From assembly GCA_963773765.1 (NCBI GenBank), contig CAVZCC010000001.1, forward strand, positions 1,647,748 through 1,711,747: a DNA stretch of 64,000 nucleotides, read 5' to 3'. This document shows, piece after piece, positions 19,167-32,900 of the stretch (the stretch's first letter is position 1; each line of letters starts with the position of its first letter). The stretch comes from CAVZCC01 sp963773765 (GTDB taxonomy: Bacteria; Actinomycetota; Acidimicrobiia; Acidimicrobiales; Microtrichaceae). The position numbers and the translations under genes are program-made. Under the pieces are notes generated by a model. The model worked only from the letters and a program-made list of their open reading frames with translations, did not search any database and was not told where the DNA came from.

Positions 19167-21721
19167 ATGCGCACGGCACGATCCGACGGCTACGTGGTGG
19201 ACCTCCGGGAGCTCGACCGGACGCAGGTCGCGCTCGGCGGCGGCAAGGGGGCCAACCTGGGGGAGCTCTCGCGGATCGACGGCGTGGTGGTGCCGGCCGG
19301 CTTCTGCGTGACGACGGAGGCGTTCGGGCGGATCATGGCCGAGGCACCATCGGTCGACGACCTGCTCGGTCGGCTCTCGGGCCTGGACCCAGACGATCGG
19401 GAGGCGATCCGCACGCTGGGTGCGGGAGATCCGGCGCACCATCGAGGGGGCCACCATCCCCGAGGAGGTGGCGGCGGCGGTGACGGGCGCCGTCGCCCGG
19501 CTCGGTGAGGACGCGGCCTGTGCCGTCCGGTCCAGTGCGACGGCCGAGGACCTGCCCACGGCCTCGTTCGCCGGCCAGCACGACAGCTACCTGAACGTCG
19601 TGGGGGCCGCGGCGATCCTCCGGCACATCAGCCGGTGCTGGGCCTCACTCTTCACCGAGCGGGCCGTGACCTACCGCCTCCGCAACGGCGTCGACCACCG
19701 GTCGGCCCGCATGGCGGTCGTGGTCCAGCACATGGTCGTTCCGGAGTCGAGCGGCGTCCTCTTCACGGCGGACCCGGTCTCGGGGAACCGGAAGGTCACC
19801 ACCATCGAGGCGGTGCTCGGCCCGGGCCAGGCCCTGGTCTCCGGCCTGGTGGACGCCGACGTCGTCACGGTGCGGGACGGCGAGGTCGTCGAGCGTGCCC
19901 GCCGGGAGCACCCTGCGCTGACGGATGCCCAGGCCGTGCGGCTCGAACAGCTGGGCCGGCAGGATCGAAGCCCACTTCGGCCACCCGCAGGACATCGAGT
20001 GGTGCCTGGCCGACGACGACGTCCAGGTCGTCCAGAGCCGGGCGATCACCACGTTGTTCCCCATCCCGGCAGCCGGCGACGGAGGGAACCACGTGTACGT
20101 CTCCGTGGGTCACCAGCAGATGATGACGGACCCCATGAAGCCCCTGGGGCTCTCGCTGTTCCAGCTGACGGCGCTCCCGCCGATGCACGAGGCCGCCGGG
20201 AGGCTCTTCGTGGACGTCACCCAGGGCCTGGCCTCGCCCGCGACCCGAGCCGGGCTCCTGGAGGCCCTCGGGACGTCCGACCCGCTCATCGGGGACGCGT
20301 TGCAGCGCATCGTGGACCGCGGTGACTTCCTCCCGTCCCCGCCCGACCAGGGTCCCGGCGGGGGGCCGCCGGGCGCCCCACCGGCGGACGGGCCGCCGCC
20401 GCCGATCGAGACCGATCCAGCCATCGTCACCGAGCTCGTCGCCGGCAACCGGGCCTCGGTCGCGGCGCTGCAGCGCGACATCCGGACGACGTCGGGTGAG
20501 GCGCTGCTCGACGTCATCCTGGCGGACATCCCGGAGATGAAGCGTCTCCTGTTCGATCCCCGCAGCCATCAGGTGTTCACCGCGGCGATGGAGGCCTCGC
20601 GGTGGCTCAACGAGCACCTCGAGGAGTGGCTGGGCGAGCAGAACGCCGCCGACACGCTCACGCAGTCCGTCCCCGACAACGTCACCTCCGAGATGGGTCT
20701 GGCGCTCCTGGACGTCGCGGACGCCATCCGCCCGCACCCGGACGTGGTGGCGTTCCTGCACGACGTCGAGGACGAGGACTTCCTGGACGAGCTGGCCGGC
20801 CTGGAGGGAGGTCGGCAGGCACAGGAGGCCATCCAGGCCTTCCTCGACACGTACGGCATGCGCTGCGTGGGCGAGATCGACATCACCAGGCCCCGCTGGA
20901 GCGAACGTCCCAGCACGCTCGTGCCCGTGATCCTGGGCAACGTCAGGAACTTCGAGCCCGGTGCCGGCCCGCGCCGGTTCGAACAGGGTCGGCAGGAGGC
21001 GCGGGAGCAGGAGCAGGACCTGCTGGAGCGGTTGCGGGCCCTGCCCGACGGAGAGCGGAAGGCGGACGAGGCGAAGCGGATGATCGACCGCGTCCGGACC
21101 TTCATCGGGTACCGGGAGTACCCGAAGTTCGGCATGGTGAGCCGGTACTTCGTCTACAAGCAGGCCCTGCTGGAGGAGGCCGGGCGCCTGGTGGAGGCCG
21201 GCGTGCTGCAGGAGCGGGAGGACATCTTCTTCCTCACCTTCCAGGAGCTCCACGACGCGGTGCGCACGAACCGGGTGGACCACGAGCTCATCCGCCGACG
21301 CGAGGAGGCGTTCGAGTCGTACCGGGCGCTGACCCCGCCCCGGGTGCTCACCTCGGACGGCGAGTCGGTGACAGGGGCCTACCGTCGCGACGACCTTCCC
21401 CCCGGCGCGCTGGTCGGCCTCCCGGTCTCGGCCGGCACCGTCGAGGGGCGGGCCCGCGTCGTCCTGGACATGGCGGACGCCGACCTCGAACCGGGCGACA
21501 TCCTGGTCACGGCCTACACGGACCCCAGCTGGTCGCCCCTGTTCGTGACGGTCAGCGGGCTGGTGACCGAGGTCGGCGGCCTGATGACCCACGGCGCCGT
21601 CATCGCACGGGAGTACGGCCTGCCCGCGGTCGTGGGGGTCGAGGGCGCGACGCGCCTGATCCGGGACGGGCAACGGATCCGCGTGGATGGGACCCACGGG
21701 TTCCTCGAGCTCCTGGAGTAG
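19167..21721 (+). CDS. rph: rifamycin-inactivating phosphotransferase (Rph family), frameshifted
   Basis: Protein of about 850 residues in the PEP-synthase-like Rph family, which phosphorylates ansamycin hydroxyls using ATP and so inactivates rifamycins. The ATP-grasp domain begins VALGGGKGANLGELSRIDG and includes VRSSATAEDLPTASFAGQHD. The central substrate domain contains DPMKPLGLSLFQL and YGMRCVGEIDITRPRW. The swivelling phospho-histidine domain is GGLMTHGAVIAREYGLPAV with the catalytic His near the end. A proline/glycine-rich insert lies at about 20335-20410. Indels near 19425 and 19965 break the N-terminal third. The start follows GGAGG at 19155-19159. The RAE-like element upstream supports assignment as rph rather than plain PEP synthase. 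Confidence 0.9.
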
Positions 21722-21752
21722 GGGCCGACCACAGCTCGCGAGGCGAGGCCCC
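21721..21752. terminator. GGGGCC/GGCCCC hairpin between convergent genes
   Basis: GGGGCC at 21721-21726 pairs with GGCCCC at 21747-21752, between the rph stop and the convergent small membrane-protein gene. Position supports a terminator; the short stem keeps confidence modest. Confidence 0.4.
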
Positions 21753-21793
21753 GACCCCTGCCGTCGCCCTCCACCAGCGGGACTGCCAGTGGT

Positions 21794-22159
21794 TCACGCA
21801 GCCCGTTCGGCCGCGCTGGAGGACGTCGTGATCGGCGCCGGGGTGATCGTCGGGATCTCCGGTGACCGGGGATGGGCCTGAAGCTCCATGGCCCGTTTGC
21901 CCATCAGCAAGGTGGCACCGATCCAGGGACCGGCGACGACGGCCGGCCAGATCGAGACGACGAGGGCAATGGTGATGCCCCCGGCCGGCAGGGCCACGAG
22001 GAAGGTGACGAGGAAGGCGAGCGGCACCCCGAGCAGGGCGCCGCGGGCGAGGATCCGACCGAGGTCCGTGTCATCGATCTGGCGGGCGGAATCCGAGACT
22101 CGATGGCCGCCGTCTCCAACGGCGGGCACTGGCTGGGGAAGGAGGTCGACAACAGACAT
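21794..22159 (-). CDS. small membrane protein, function unknown
   Basis: 121-residue protein with two probable membrane helices (GALLGVPLAFLVTFLVALPA, then ITIALVVSIWPAVVAGPWIGA) between polar ends. I do not recognise a family. The start ATG has AAGGAG eight bases ahead. It is convergent with rph and stands alone downstream of the LysR gene. Confidence 0.7.
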   Translation of the reverse strand: MSVVDLLPQPVPAVGDGGHRVSDSARQIDDTDLGRILARGALLGVPLAFLVTFLVALPAGGITIALVVSIWPAVVAGPWIGATLLMGKRAMELQAHPRSPEIPTITPAPITTSSSAAERAA

Positions 22160-22376
22160 GACGTGCTCCTTGTGTCAGGAGGCGTCGAGCCCGAACGGGC
22201 GACAACCGTGGAGGTCGTCCGACCCGAACCAGGCGTCTCTTGGTTCGTGCCACCGACCGTACTCCCCCTCGACGGGCGGGACGCCGCGGTCGGATCGCAC
22301 GCTCGGTCCCGCGGAGCGAGTTCTGGTCCTCGGCAAGGACCGCTCGACCGTCCGGTGGTCGATGCGATGCAGCTCG

Positions 22377-23300
22377 TCACGCTCGACGGCGGGGCCGCGG
22401 TCGACCCGACTCGGGGCCTGTCTGCACTGCCAGGTCGAGGAAGGCCTGCGCGGCCGGCGAGAGCGGTCCGGCGCGGTGGATGAGGCCGATGCTGCGAGCG
22501 AGACGCGGCACGATCTCGGCCGTCACGACACCGGCCGATGCCGTGTGTTCGGCCAGCGCACGGGGCAGGACGGCGGCCCCGCCTCCTGCGTTCACGAGCG
22601 GTCCGATGGCCTCACGATGATCGGTCTCCACGGCGACGCGTGCCTCCAGGCCGGCAGCCAGGAAGGCATCGTCGATCAGGCGGCGGGTCGACGTACCGCG
22701 CGGGGAGGTGACCAGGGGCTGTTCCGCCAGCTCCCGGATGGTGATCCGCCCGGTGCTGGTCAGGGTCGGGTTGAGGTCCGACGGGATCAGCGCCACGTAC
22801 TCCTGAACCTCGAGCGGGTGGGTGATGAGGCCGGGGCCGGCGACCGGGAGTTCGGTCAGCCCGATCTCGCTGGAAGCGTTCCTGACCCGGTCGGCGACGG
22901 CGTCGGTGTCCTCGGGCTCGGCCACGCGCACGGTGACCCCCGGATGGTCCCGCCTGAAGCCGCCGATGAGGCCCGCGGCCGGATGCACGGCCAACGTCGG
23001 CAGGCACACGATGTCCAGGTGTCCCGCTTGGAGCCCAGCCACCGCGGCGACCGCCTCCCGGGCCGTGGACGCGTCCCGGAGCGCCTGGCGGGCAGGTTCC
23101 ACAAGCGCCTCACCCGCGGCCGTCAACGTGACCGACCGCGCTCCCCGATGGAACAGCTCGACACCGAGTTCGGCCTCGAGGGTGCGCACGGCCTGGGAGA
23201 GTGACGGCTGGGCCACCTGCATGGCCCTGGCCGCTCCGGTGAAGGTTCCCGTGTCGACGATCGCGATCACGTAGCTCAATTGCCGGAGATCCATAGTCAT
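22377..23300 (-). CDS. LysR family transcriptional regulator
   Basis: Intact LTTR of 307 residues (305 if ATG 23294 is used). The N-terminal winged HTH reads LRQLSYVIAIVDTGTFTGAA then VAQPSLSQAVRTLEAELGVE. The substrate-binding domain follows with TSPRGTSTRRLIDDAFLAAG. It is divergent from the TauE/SafE transporter gene 65 bases away, the usual arrangement for a LysR regulator controlling its neighbour. Confidence 0.94.
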   Translation of the reverse strand: MTMDLRQLSYVIAIVDTGTFTGAARAMQVAQPSLSQAVRTLEAELGVELFHRGARSVTLTAAGEALVEPARQALRDASTAREAVAAVAGLQAGHLDIVCLPTLAVHPAAGLIGGFRRDHPGVTVRVAEPEDTDAVADRVRNASSEIGLTELPVAGPGLITHPLEVQEYVALIPSDLNPTLTSTGRITIRELAEQPLVTSPRGTSTRRLIDDAFLAAGLEARVAVETDHREAIGPLVNAGGGAAVLPRALAEHTASAGVVTAEIVPRLARSIGLIHRAGPLSPAAQAFLDLAVQTGPESGRPRPRRRA

Positions 23301-23364
23301 AACCTATCGCCTGTATTGACATTACGTCTTTGCGCTATGGATCTTCTGGCGGTCCAATGGCCAG

Positions 23365-24126
23365 GTGGATGTGACCCTGGGAATCGTGGCGGGCGGACTG
23401 GCAGTCGGGCTGATCTACGGCGTGTTCGGGGTCGGCTCCGCATTCGCCACCCCCGTCCTGTCACTGCTCGGGGTCCCCGGGATGGCGGCCGTGGTGGGCC
23501 CGCTGCCTGCGCTGCTCCCCGGGTCCGCAGCTGGTGCGTGGTCGTATTCGAAGGCGGGCAAGGTGGACTGGCGAGTCGCGCAGGCTGCGCTCGTCGGAGC
23601 TCTCCCGGCGGCCGTCGTCGGTTCGATCACCAGCAGTTGGGTCGGCGGGCCGATCCTGTTGGCGGCGTCCGGACTGGTGCTGTTCGTCGTGGGGCTCCGG
23701 ATCATCCGTCCCGGGTCCCTGGTCGACCGCGAGGTGGCCGCCCGTCGACGGGAGAGCGCCGCCTTCGTGGCCACCGCAGCCGCCGGCATCGGGTTCGCGG
23801 CCGGGCTGCTCGCCAACGGCGGCGGGTTCCTGCTCGTGCCCCTGTTCCTCCTGGCCCTCGGCCTGGACATGAACGAGGCAGCCGGCACGAGTCTGGTCGT
23901 CGCTGCGGCACTGACCGTTCCGACCCTTGTCATCCACGCGTTCGTCGGTGACATCGACTGGCCCGTCGCCGGGTTGTTCGCCCTCGGGATGGTCCCGGGG
24001 GTCCTGGCCGGCAGCCGCCTCGCTCCCCTCCTTCCGACCGCCAAGCTCCGTACGTCGTTCGGGTTCATGCTGCTCGGGTTCGCCGCGTGGTTCCTGGCCC
24101 GTCAGCTGCTCGCGCTCCTCGCATAG
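23365..24126 (+). CDS. TauE/SafE family sulfite/organosulfur exporter-like permease
   Basis: Intact membrane protein of 253 residues with about seven to eight hydrophobic helices and the two-fold repeat of the family (GGLAVGLIYGVFGVGSAFAT in the first half; AAGIGFAAGLLANGGGFLLV in the second). Members export sulfite, sulfoacetate or similar anions. The start is taken as GTG at 23365; GTG 23371 is also possible, and no ATG fits the frame. Divergent LysR gene suggests inducible expression. Confidence 0.88.
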   Translation: MDVTLGIVAGGLAVGLIYGVFGVGSAFATPVLSLLGVPGMAAVVGPLPALLPGSAAGAWSYSKAGKVDWRVAQAALVGALPAAVVGSITSSWVGGPILLAASGLVLFVVGLRIIRPGSLVDREVAARRRESAAFVATAAAGIGFAAGLLANGGGFLLVPLFLLALGLDMNEAAGTSLVVAAALTVPTLVIHAFVGDIDWPVAGLFALGMVPGVLAGSRLAPLLPTAKLRTSFGFMLLGFAAWFLARQLLALLA

Positions 24127-24296
24127 GTGATCCCCTTGTGCGCTGGTGCGAACTCGACCCTGGCGCGCAGGGAACTTCATCTGCATCGCCGCGGCCGACC
24201 TCCTCCAAGAGCTCGCCTCGCAGACCCGAACACCCGCGACAATGCCGAGACCGCGGCCCGGTGCGCCAACGCGCCCCGGACAAGTCACCGACCGGC

Positions 24297-25056
24297 TCAT
24301 GCCGCCGCGAGGAGCCCAAGCAGGACCACGACACCGGCGCCGGCAGCGATACCGACCACGGTGTCGCTGCGGCGACCCAGCTCGCGGCTCAACGGAACCA
24401 GCTCGTGCACGGCGACGAACACCATCGCGCCCGCTGCGAACGCGAGGAACACGGCGTTCAGGCCAGGTGAGATGCTGACGAAAGCAAGCCCGATGAGCGC
24501 GCCGGCGGGTTCCGCTGCTGCGGATACTGCTGCCGCGCCGATCAGGAAGCGGCGGCGGCGGGCCATCACCGCGGGGAGCGCCATGGCGAACTCCTCGGGG
24601 ATGTTGTGCAGGACGATCGCGGATCGCGACCACGACGCCGAGCCGCGGCCCGGAGAGGTAGGCGTTGGCCATCGCGAAGCCCTCGGGGAAGTCGTGCAGG
24701 ATCAGGCCGAACGCCACGAGGTAGACCCGACGCAGCTCACGGGACCTCAGCCCGGAGTCCTCTGCGACCAGGTGGACGTGCGGGATGACAGCGTGCAACA
24801 CCGCCAACAGCCCCGCACCCGTCAACGCGGCGACCGCCGTCACGACGACGCCGGCTTCCCGAGACGCCTCCGGCAGCAACTCGAGGAGCGAGAGGGCCAC
24901 CATCACCCCCACCGAGAACCCGATGCCCGCTGCTCGGACACCCGACCGGGGACCGACCCAATAGGCCAGACCGACTCCGAGCGCCGTGGAGAGGATCGAC
25001 AACGACGCGAGCCCGATCACTGCCAGCCACGTCGACGCGTCGAAGGCTGCGATCAA
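24297..25056 (-). CDS. ZIP family metal transporter, frameshifted
   Basis: Transporter of about 252 residues for zinc or another divalent cation. The metal-binding helices show GLILHDFPEGFAMANAY and, after an indel near 24625, LHNIPEEFAMALPAVMA. A His-containing loop HAVIPHVHLVAED lies between helices 3 and 4. The first part ends in frame with a long spurious extension caused by the shift. It is followed at 24127-24296 by a gene-free spacer before the convergent TauE gene. Confidence 0.88.
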
Positions 25057-25243
25057 CGCCAGTCCCGTGAACGTTCATCGGTGGTCGTGGAGTGGCGCAT
25101 GACCCACGATCCTTGCCGAACTCGCCGGGTCTCAGCGCCACGCCGGTGCCGTCCGCGAGCCCCGTCTCCGGACATGGACGGACCGGACTCACCTCCGAGG
25201 GACGCCGACCCGGCCACCGCATCGCGCGGTCCGTGCCGACGGG

Positions 25244-27476
<2,233 letters not shown>

Positions 27477-27516
27477 GGGTGCTCCTTGACGGGTGGGATG
27501 GCTGGGGTTCTCGAAC

Positions 27517-27959
27517 TCAGGTGTCGGCGGACGCCGTCCGGCAGTCGGGGCAGTAGCCCCAGTAGATGACCTCGGCCTCGTCGATGGTGAAGCCCGTGGT
27601 CGTCGTCGGGCGTCCAGGCACGGCCGGTCCCCCACCGCGCAGTCGACGTCGACGGTGCGGCCGCAGGAACGGCAGACGAGGTGGTGGTGGTTGTCGTCGA
27701 CCCGGTCCTCGTAACGGGCCGGCGATCGCGCCGGCTGGATGCGACGGATCAGGCCCTTGTCGGTCAGCGTGCCCAGGGCGTCGTACACCGCCTGGCGGGA
27801 GATCGCACCGATCTCGGCCCGCACCCGCTCCTCGATCTCATCGGCCGTTCCGTGCGGGTGGGCGGACACCGCCCGCAGCACCGCCAGACGCTGCGCCGTG
27901 ACCTGCATTCCGTGCTGGCGGAGCACAGAGGCCGGATCGGGCGAGATCTCCGAGGGCAT
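27517..27959 (-). CDS. furA: Fur family regulator (FurA-like), frameshifted
   Basis: Regulator of about 147 residues. The winged helix reads VLRQHGMQVTAQRLAVLRAV, then ISRQAVYDALGTLTDKGLI; the metal-site stretch is DNHHHLVCRSCGRTVDVDC with the first CxxC, and after an indel near 27610 the tail gives DEAEVIYWGYCPDCRTAS with the second CxxC. It should repress itself and katG in response to metal and peroxide. The promoter at 27966-27994 places the transcription start at or next to the ATG. Confidence 0.92.
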
Positions 27960-27965
27960 GAGTGC

Positions 27966-27994
27966 ACTATGGATCTAATTCTGTACTCTGTCAA
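27966..27994 (-). promoter_or_regulatory. furA promoter, probably leaderless
   Basis: Reading the minus strand, TTGACA (27994-27989), exactly 17 bases, then CATAGT (27971-27966). Seven bases on is the A of the furA start codon at 27959, so the transcript would be leaderless, as described for mycobacterial furA. The AT-rich spacer AGAATTAGATC would be the likely FurA site. Confidence 0.65.
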
Positions 27995-27999
27995 GATCA

Positions 28000-28331
28000 G
28001 ATGTCGGTAGCCGGGCCCCGGCGACCCGTGCCCGCATCGGGTCAGCCCTGATCCGCGGCGACGCGGCCTTTGGCACGCTGATCCAGTGACCGCGCAGCAA
28101 GCCACGACCGGTCGACGCCCGGGCCGACGCGACCTGGGGATGGCCGCTGACCGTCGGGCTCGCCTCGACGTCGGTGGCCACCACGGCGCTCATGGTGTGG
28201 ACATCGCTCGCCCACTGGGCCCGGAGGGTCCCCTCCCCCTACGAGCGTGAGCCGCCGCCGACGCCGTCCACGACCTGGCATCCCGTGTGCTCGGACGCGA
28301 AGCCGACTGCGTGGAGTAGTGCGATCAGCGC
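28000..28331. other. gene-free spacer between furA promoter and P450
   Basis: Open frames here are uninterrupted only by composition, with no recognisable protein, start with ribosome site, or RNA. I see nothing further in it. Confidence 0.5.
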
Positions 28332-29652
28332 TCAGCGACGCGCAACGGTGACAGGCAGGCTCGTGTATCCGTGGACGAACGATGAGAACGTGCGCCCCGG
28401 TTCGTCCTGGATCTCGATGCGTTCGAACCGCTGGAGGATCTCCTCCCACAGGACACGGAGCTGCAGCTCGGCGAGTCGGCTTCCCATGCAGTAGTGGATG
28501 CCGTACCCGAACGAGAGGTGACGGTCGGCGTTGTGGCGCTCGAGGTCGATCGCCTCCGCGTCGTCGAAGACGTCCTCGTCGCGGTTGGCCGACAGGTACC
28601 ACATCAGGAGCTGGTCGCCCTCGAGGATCTGCTTGTCACGGATCTCGCAGTCACGCGTTGCGGTGCGGCGCATGTAGGGCAGCGGCGTCTGCCAACGGAT
28701 GATCTCCGGTACCAGGTTCGAGACGAGGCCGTGGTCGGCCAGCAGCTTGTCGTACTGATCGGGGTACTTGTTCAGGCCGTAGACGCTCGCGGACATGGTG
28801 TTGCGGGTCGTGTCGTTGCCCCCCACGATCAGCAGCAACAGGTTGCCCAGGTGATCGACTGCTGCCATGTCCTTGGTGGCCTCACCGTTGGCGAGCAGCG
28901 AGACCAGGTCCGCCCCGTCCACACCACGACGCTGCTCCCACAGGCCCTCGAAGTAGTGCAGGCACTCCAGGATCTCTTCGAACTTCTGCTGCTGGCTCTC
29001 GACGATGCCACCGGGCTCGGGCACGGCGAAGACGATGTCGGACCAGCGGGTGAGCATGCGTCGATCCTCCATCGGGAAGTCGAACAGCGTCGCCAGCATC
29101 AACGTCGTCAACTCGACGGACACGGTGTCGACCCAGTCGAACGTCTCCCCCTCGGGAAGCGAGTCCAGGACGTTCGCGGTGCGCTCGCGGATCATCGGCT
29201 CGAGGTTGCGCAGGTTGCTCGGCGCCGACACCCCCCGCACGGTCTTTCGCTGCTCGGTGTGCTTCGGCGGGTCCATCGCGATGAAGGTCCGGAGTCGGTC
29301 CAACAGCTCGTCGTTCGCCGGGCCCGGCCGGAGCCCCAAGGTGATGCCACCGGCGGATGAGAACGTCTCCCAGTTGCCGTCGGTGGCCCGCACGTCGTCG
29401 TACTTCGTGAGGGACCAGTAGCGGCCGGAGCTCTCGAGCTCGTTGAGGTGCACCGGGTCCTCGGCGCGCAGTCGAGCGAAGTGGTCCTGCCAGCAGTCGT
29501 TCTTGAACAGGTGCGGGTTGGCCGGGTTGATCTCCTCGAGTGGCGAGGTCGGCGGCACTGCCCACGCCGGCGCCGAGCGTCGCCATCTCGAGCTCCGGCG
29601 AGGGGAGGTCCACGTCGAGAAACTCGACAGGTTCGGATTCGACGTCACTCAC
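28332..29652 (-). CDS. cytochrome P450, CYP153-like, one frameshift
   Basis: P450 of about 439 residues resembling the CYP153 alkane/fatty-acid terminal hydroxylases. Family-like stretches include MDPPKHTEQRKTVRGVSAP, LATLFDFPMEDRRMLTRWSD, and LLIVGGNDTTRNTM in the I-helix. The ExxR motif is normal (VPEIIRWQTPLPYMRR), and the haem loop is FGYGIHYCMGSRLAELQLR. The start is a GTG at 29652 with AAGGAG seven bases upstream; an indel near 29545 separates MSDVESEPVEFLDVDLP from the rest. No ferredoxin is adjacent. Substrate class is inference from the motif resemblance. Confidence 0.85.
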
Positions 29653-29937
29653 CAGCGTTCTCCTTGTTCATGCACCATGTTGCTCCATCTGCGGCCGGCG
29701 GTCGTGCGACGCAGGCCGCGACCGCGCAACGTGAGGGGTCAGTCCCAGGAGACGGCGACGGTCTGGAGCGCGATGCTGGCCGTCGCGGACACCTGCTCCA
29801 CGGGTCGTGTGCGGTGGACGTCGACGGCGTCGTCAGGGCCGGCTTACCGACCCCTACGCAGCTCCCCTCGCCGACGGCCTCGTCGAGCGAATCGAGCAAG
29901 ACTGAGCTGCACCAGAGCCAGGTGATCGCTGCATAGG
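29653..29937. other. 285-base spacer without gene
   Basis: Lies between the LuxR-type regulator stop and the CYP153-like start. Only the AAGGAG ribosome site of the P450 is recognisable. Confidence 0.5.
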
Positions 29938-32900
29938 TCACCCCGGGGGGCGGGCTGAGCTCTCCTCGACGGCGTGGGAGGCGGCCAGCGCCGCCAGCTC
30001 GGCACGCGGAACGGACGTTGAGCTTGGTGAACACGTGACCGACGTGGGTCTTCACCGTCTCCCGTGAGACGAACAACTGCTCGGCGATCTCCGGGTTCGA
30101 ACGGCCGAGAGCCACGTGCTCGACCACCTGGCGCTCCGTCGGCGTGAGGCTGTCCCACCCGAACGCCGGCCGGCGACGTTCGCCGCGCATGCGGCGGGCC
30201 CAGGCCACGGCGTCGTCGGTGGTGAGCGCCCGCCCCTCTTCGAACGCGGCGTCCCACGCCTCGTCTCCGAGCAGCGCACGCCCCGCGTCGACCGCCGCTC
30301 GGTAGCGATGGTCGTGGGGCGGGAGGGTGATGCGCAGACCGAAGCCATAGCTGTCCTGGACCTGGCGTACGGCGCCGGCCAGTCGGGCAGCGCCCTCGGG
30401 TGCGCCGTTGACGAGGGCGACCTCGGCCAGCACCTGCAGAGCCAGGAACAGCTCCCACCCGGTGTCTTGCTCGTGGGCCAGCGCCAGCGCCTCGTGGGCC
30501 AGCTGCTCGGCCGGTCCCGGCTCGCCGTCCTCCAGCGCGAACACCGCTCGGCGCAGGCCGGCCCGCAGCAGAACAAGGTTGCTGTGCTCGGCCACGGCGA
30601 TCTGGTCAAGCTCGGCCAGGCGGCGACGGGCCTCGATGCCGTCCCCGCGGGCGAGGGCGATATCCGACCAGTACGGGAGCACGTTCGCGACCGCCACCGC
30701 TATGCCTGCGGTCGTGCCGATCGACCGGCACCGTTCGTAGGCGGCCTCCGCGCCGTCGAGGTCTCCCTGGTCTGCCAGCCGAACCCCGATGTTGATCTCG
30801 AGCAGGCACGGCGCCAACAGGAACCCGGCGCGCACGCACTCGGCGGCGATGCGCGGGAGTTCGTCCAGGTACGGCGTGCTGTCGGCCTGGAGCAGGGTGG
30901 CGTAGGCACGGGCGAACGACACGATCGACCCGGGGACCGACGCTCGCTGCAGACGCTCAGTGCGAGCGCCCATGGCCCGGCTCAGGTCGGCCAGGAGGCG
31001 ATCGGCTTCGTCGGCATGGGGCAGTGCCATGTCGGCCCTGGACCTGAAGGCGTACCCGACCGCCCGCTGAGCGTGCCACCAGGCGCTGACGATGGGGTTG
31101 GCGAAGGCCTCGACCAGCGGCCGGATCCCCTCGACGAGTTCGCCACCCCCGATCAGGTCGCCACGGAGGCCCTGGGTCACACCGGCGTAACTGATCGAGG
31201 CGAGGACCTCGGCCAGCGTGTCGCCCAGTCGGTGCGACTCAGCGATGCACTCCTCGGCCGACGCGTTGCCGGCTTCGATGTCGACCCAGGGGAGCACCTG
31301 AGAGAGCCAGAGCTTCGACCGGTTGGCCCTCCATTCGTCCTCGAGCCGCTCGGCCACCTCGGACGCCGCCATCGCGTCGATGGCGGACTCGAGCATGTCA
31401 CCGGCCCAGGAACGGACCTGGGCCCGGGCCAGCAGCGTCCGCAGCCGATGGTCGTCGGTCGTGACCTCGTCGAGCAGACGGCTCACGACCCGCTCACCCG
31501 CCGGAGGATCGGCCAGCCCCCAGATGAGCGCGAGGTGGTCGGCGAGGTCCACCCGTTCGGCGACGTCGCCACGCTCGCCGAACCAGGCAACAGCAGCGGC
31601 GAAGTTGTCGAGCTCCGCGACCAGCCAGGCAAAGGACTCGAGGTCGAAGTCGACTTCCGCCCGGGGTCCCCGGCGGACCACCTCCCGGTGGTAACGGCGG
31701 GCGTGGCGCTCGGTGAGCGCGTCGGCTTCGCCGGCCTCCACCAGTCGACGGGCGGCGTAGTGACGCACTGTCTCCAACAGCAGGTAACGGGGGATGAACG
31801 GCTCGTCATCCAAGTGGACCAGCGACTGGGCCACGAGGCGGTCCAGCAGGTCGAGCACCGCCTCTGGGCGAGCGCGTCGTCGGCCACCACCGCTTCAGCG
31901 TCGTCGAGGCCGCAGCCACCGGTGAAGACGGAGAGGCGACGCAACAGGATCTGCTCTGGCTGGGTGAGCAGCTCGTGGCTCCAGGCGATGGACGCCTCGA
32001 GGGTCTGCTGGCGGGGCAGCGCGGTCCGGCCGCCGCCAGTGAGCAGCTTGAACGAGTCGGCGAGGCCAGCGTGGATCCGAGCTGGCGTCAAGGACCGACA
32101 GCGAGCGGCAGCCAGTTCGATCGCCAACGGGATGCCATCGAGGCGGTGACAGATGGCGGCCACGTCGGCCGCATTGTCATCGTCGAGGTGGAAGTTGGGA
32201 CGGACCTGCACGGCCCGGTCGAGAAACAGCCGCACTGCGTCGAATTGGGACAGAGCGGCGACGGCGGCGGTGGTGCCGGTGTGGCGCTCCGGGGGGATCG
32301 CTAGCGGCGGGAATTCGCCACGCAACCTCCCCGTCCACCGCCAGGGGCTCCCGGCTGGTGGCGAGCAGAACCAGGCCCGGCGCGCGACGCAGTAGCTGGT
32401 CGGCCACCGCCGCCACGTCGCCCACCAGGTGCTCGCAGTTGTCGAGCACCACCAGCACCTGCTGGTCCGAGAGCCGTTCGGCCAGATCAGCCACAGCGCC
32501 ATCGCCGGCCACCGACTTCCGCGCCCACGGCGTGGGCGATCGCGGCAGGAATCGACACGGCGTCGGTGAGCTCGGCGAGTTCGACCCACCAGACACCGTC
32601 GCGGTGGCGGTCAAGCACTTCGGCTGCCACCTGTTGGGCCAGACGCGTCTTGCCAGCGCCGCCCGTTCCGGTGATGGTCACCAGCCGGGTGCCGTGAAGC
32701 AGGCGGCTGACGGTGGCGATGTCATCGAGACGCCCGACGAAGCTCGAGAGCGAAACCGGCAGGTTGTTCGGGCGCGAGTCGAGCGAGCTGAGGGCTGGGA
32801 AGTCGGCGGGGAGACCCGGGCCCACGAGCTGCCACACTCGCTCGGGGCGGGCCAGGTCCTTGAGCCGGTGGTCACCGAGGTCGATCAGATCGAGTTCGTC

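Noticed and set aside
23316..23341. TTGACA followed by TATGGA ahead of the TauE/SafE gene
   Set aside because: The spacer is only 14 bases, too short for a confident promoter, although the divergent LysR/TauE spacer surely holds one.
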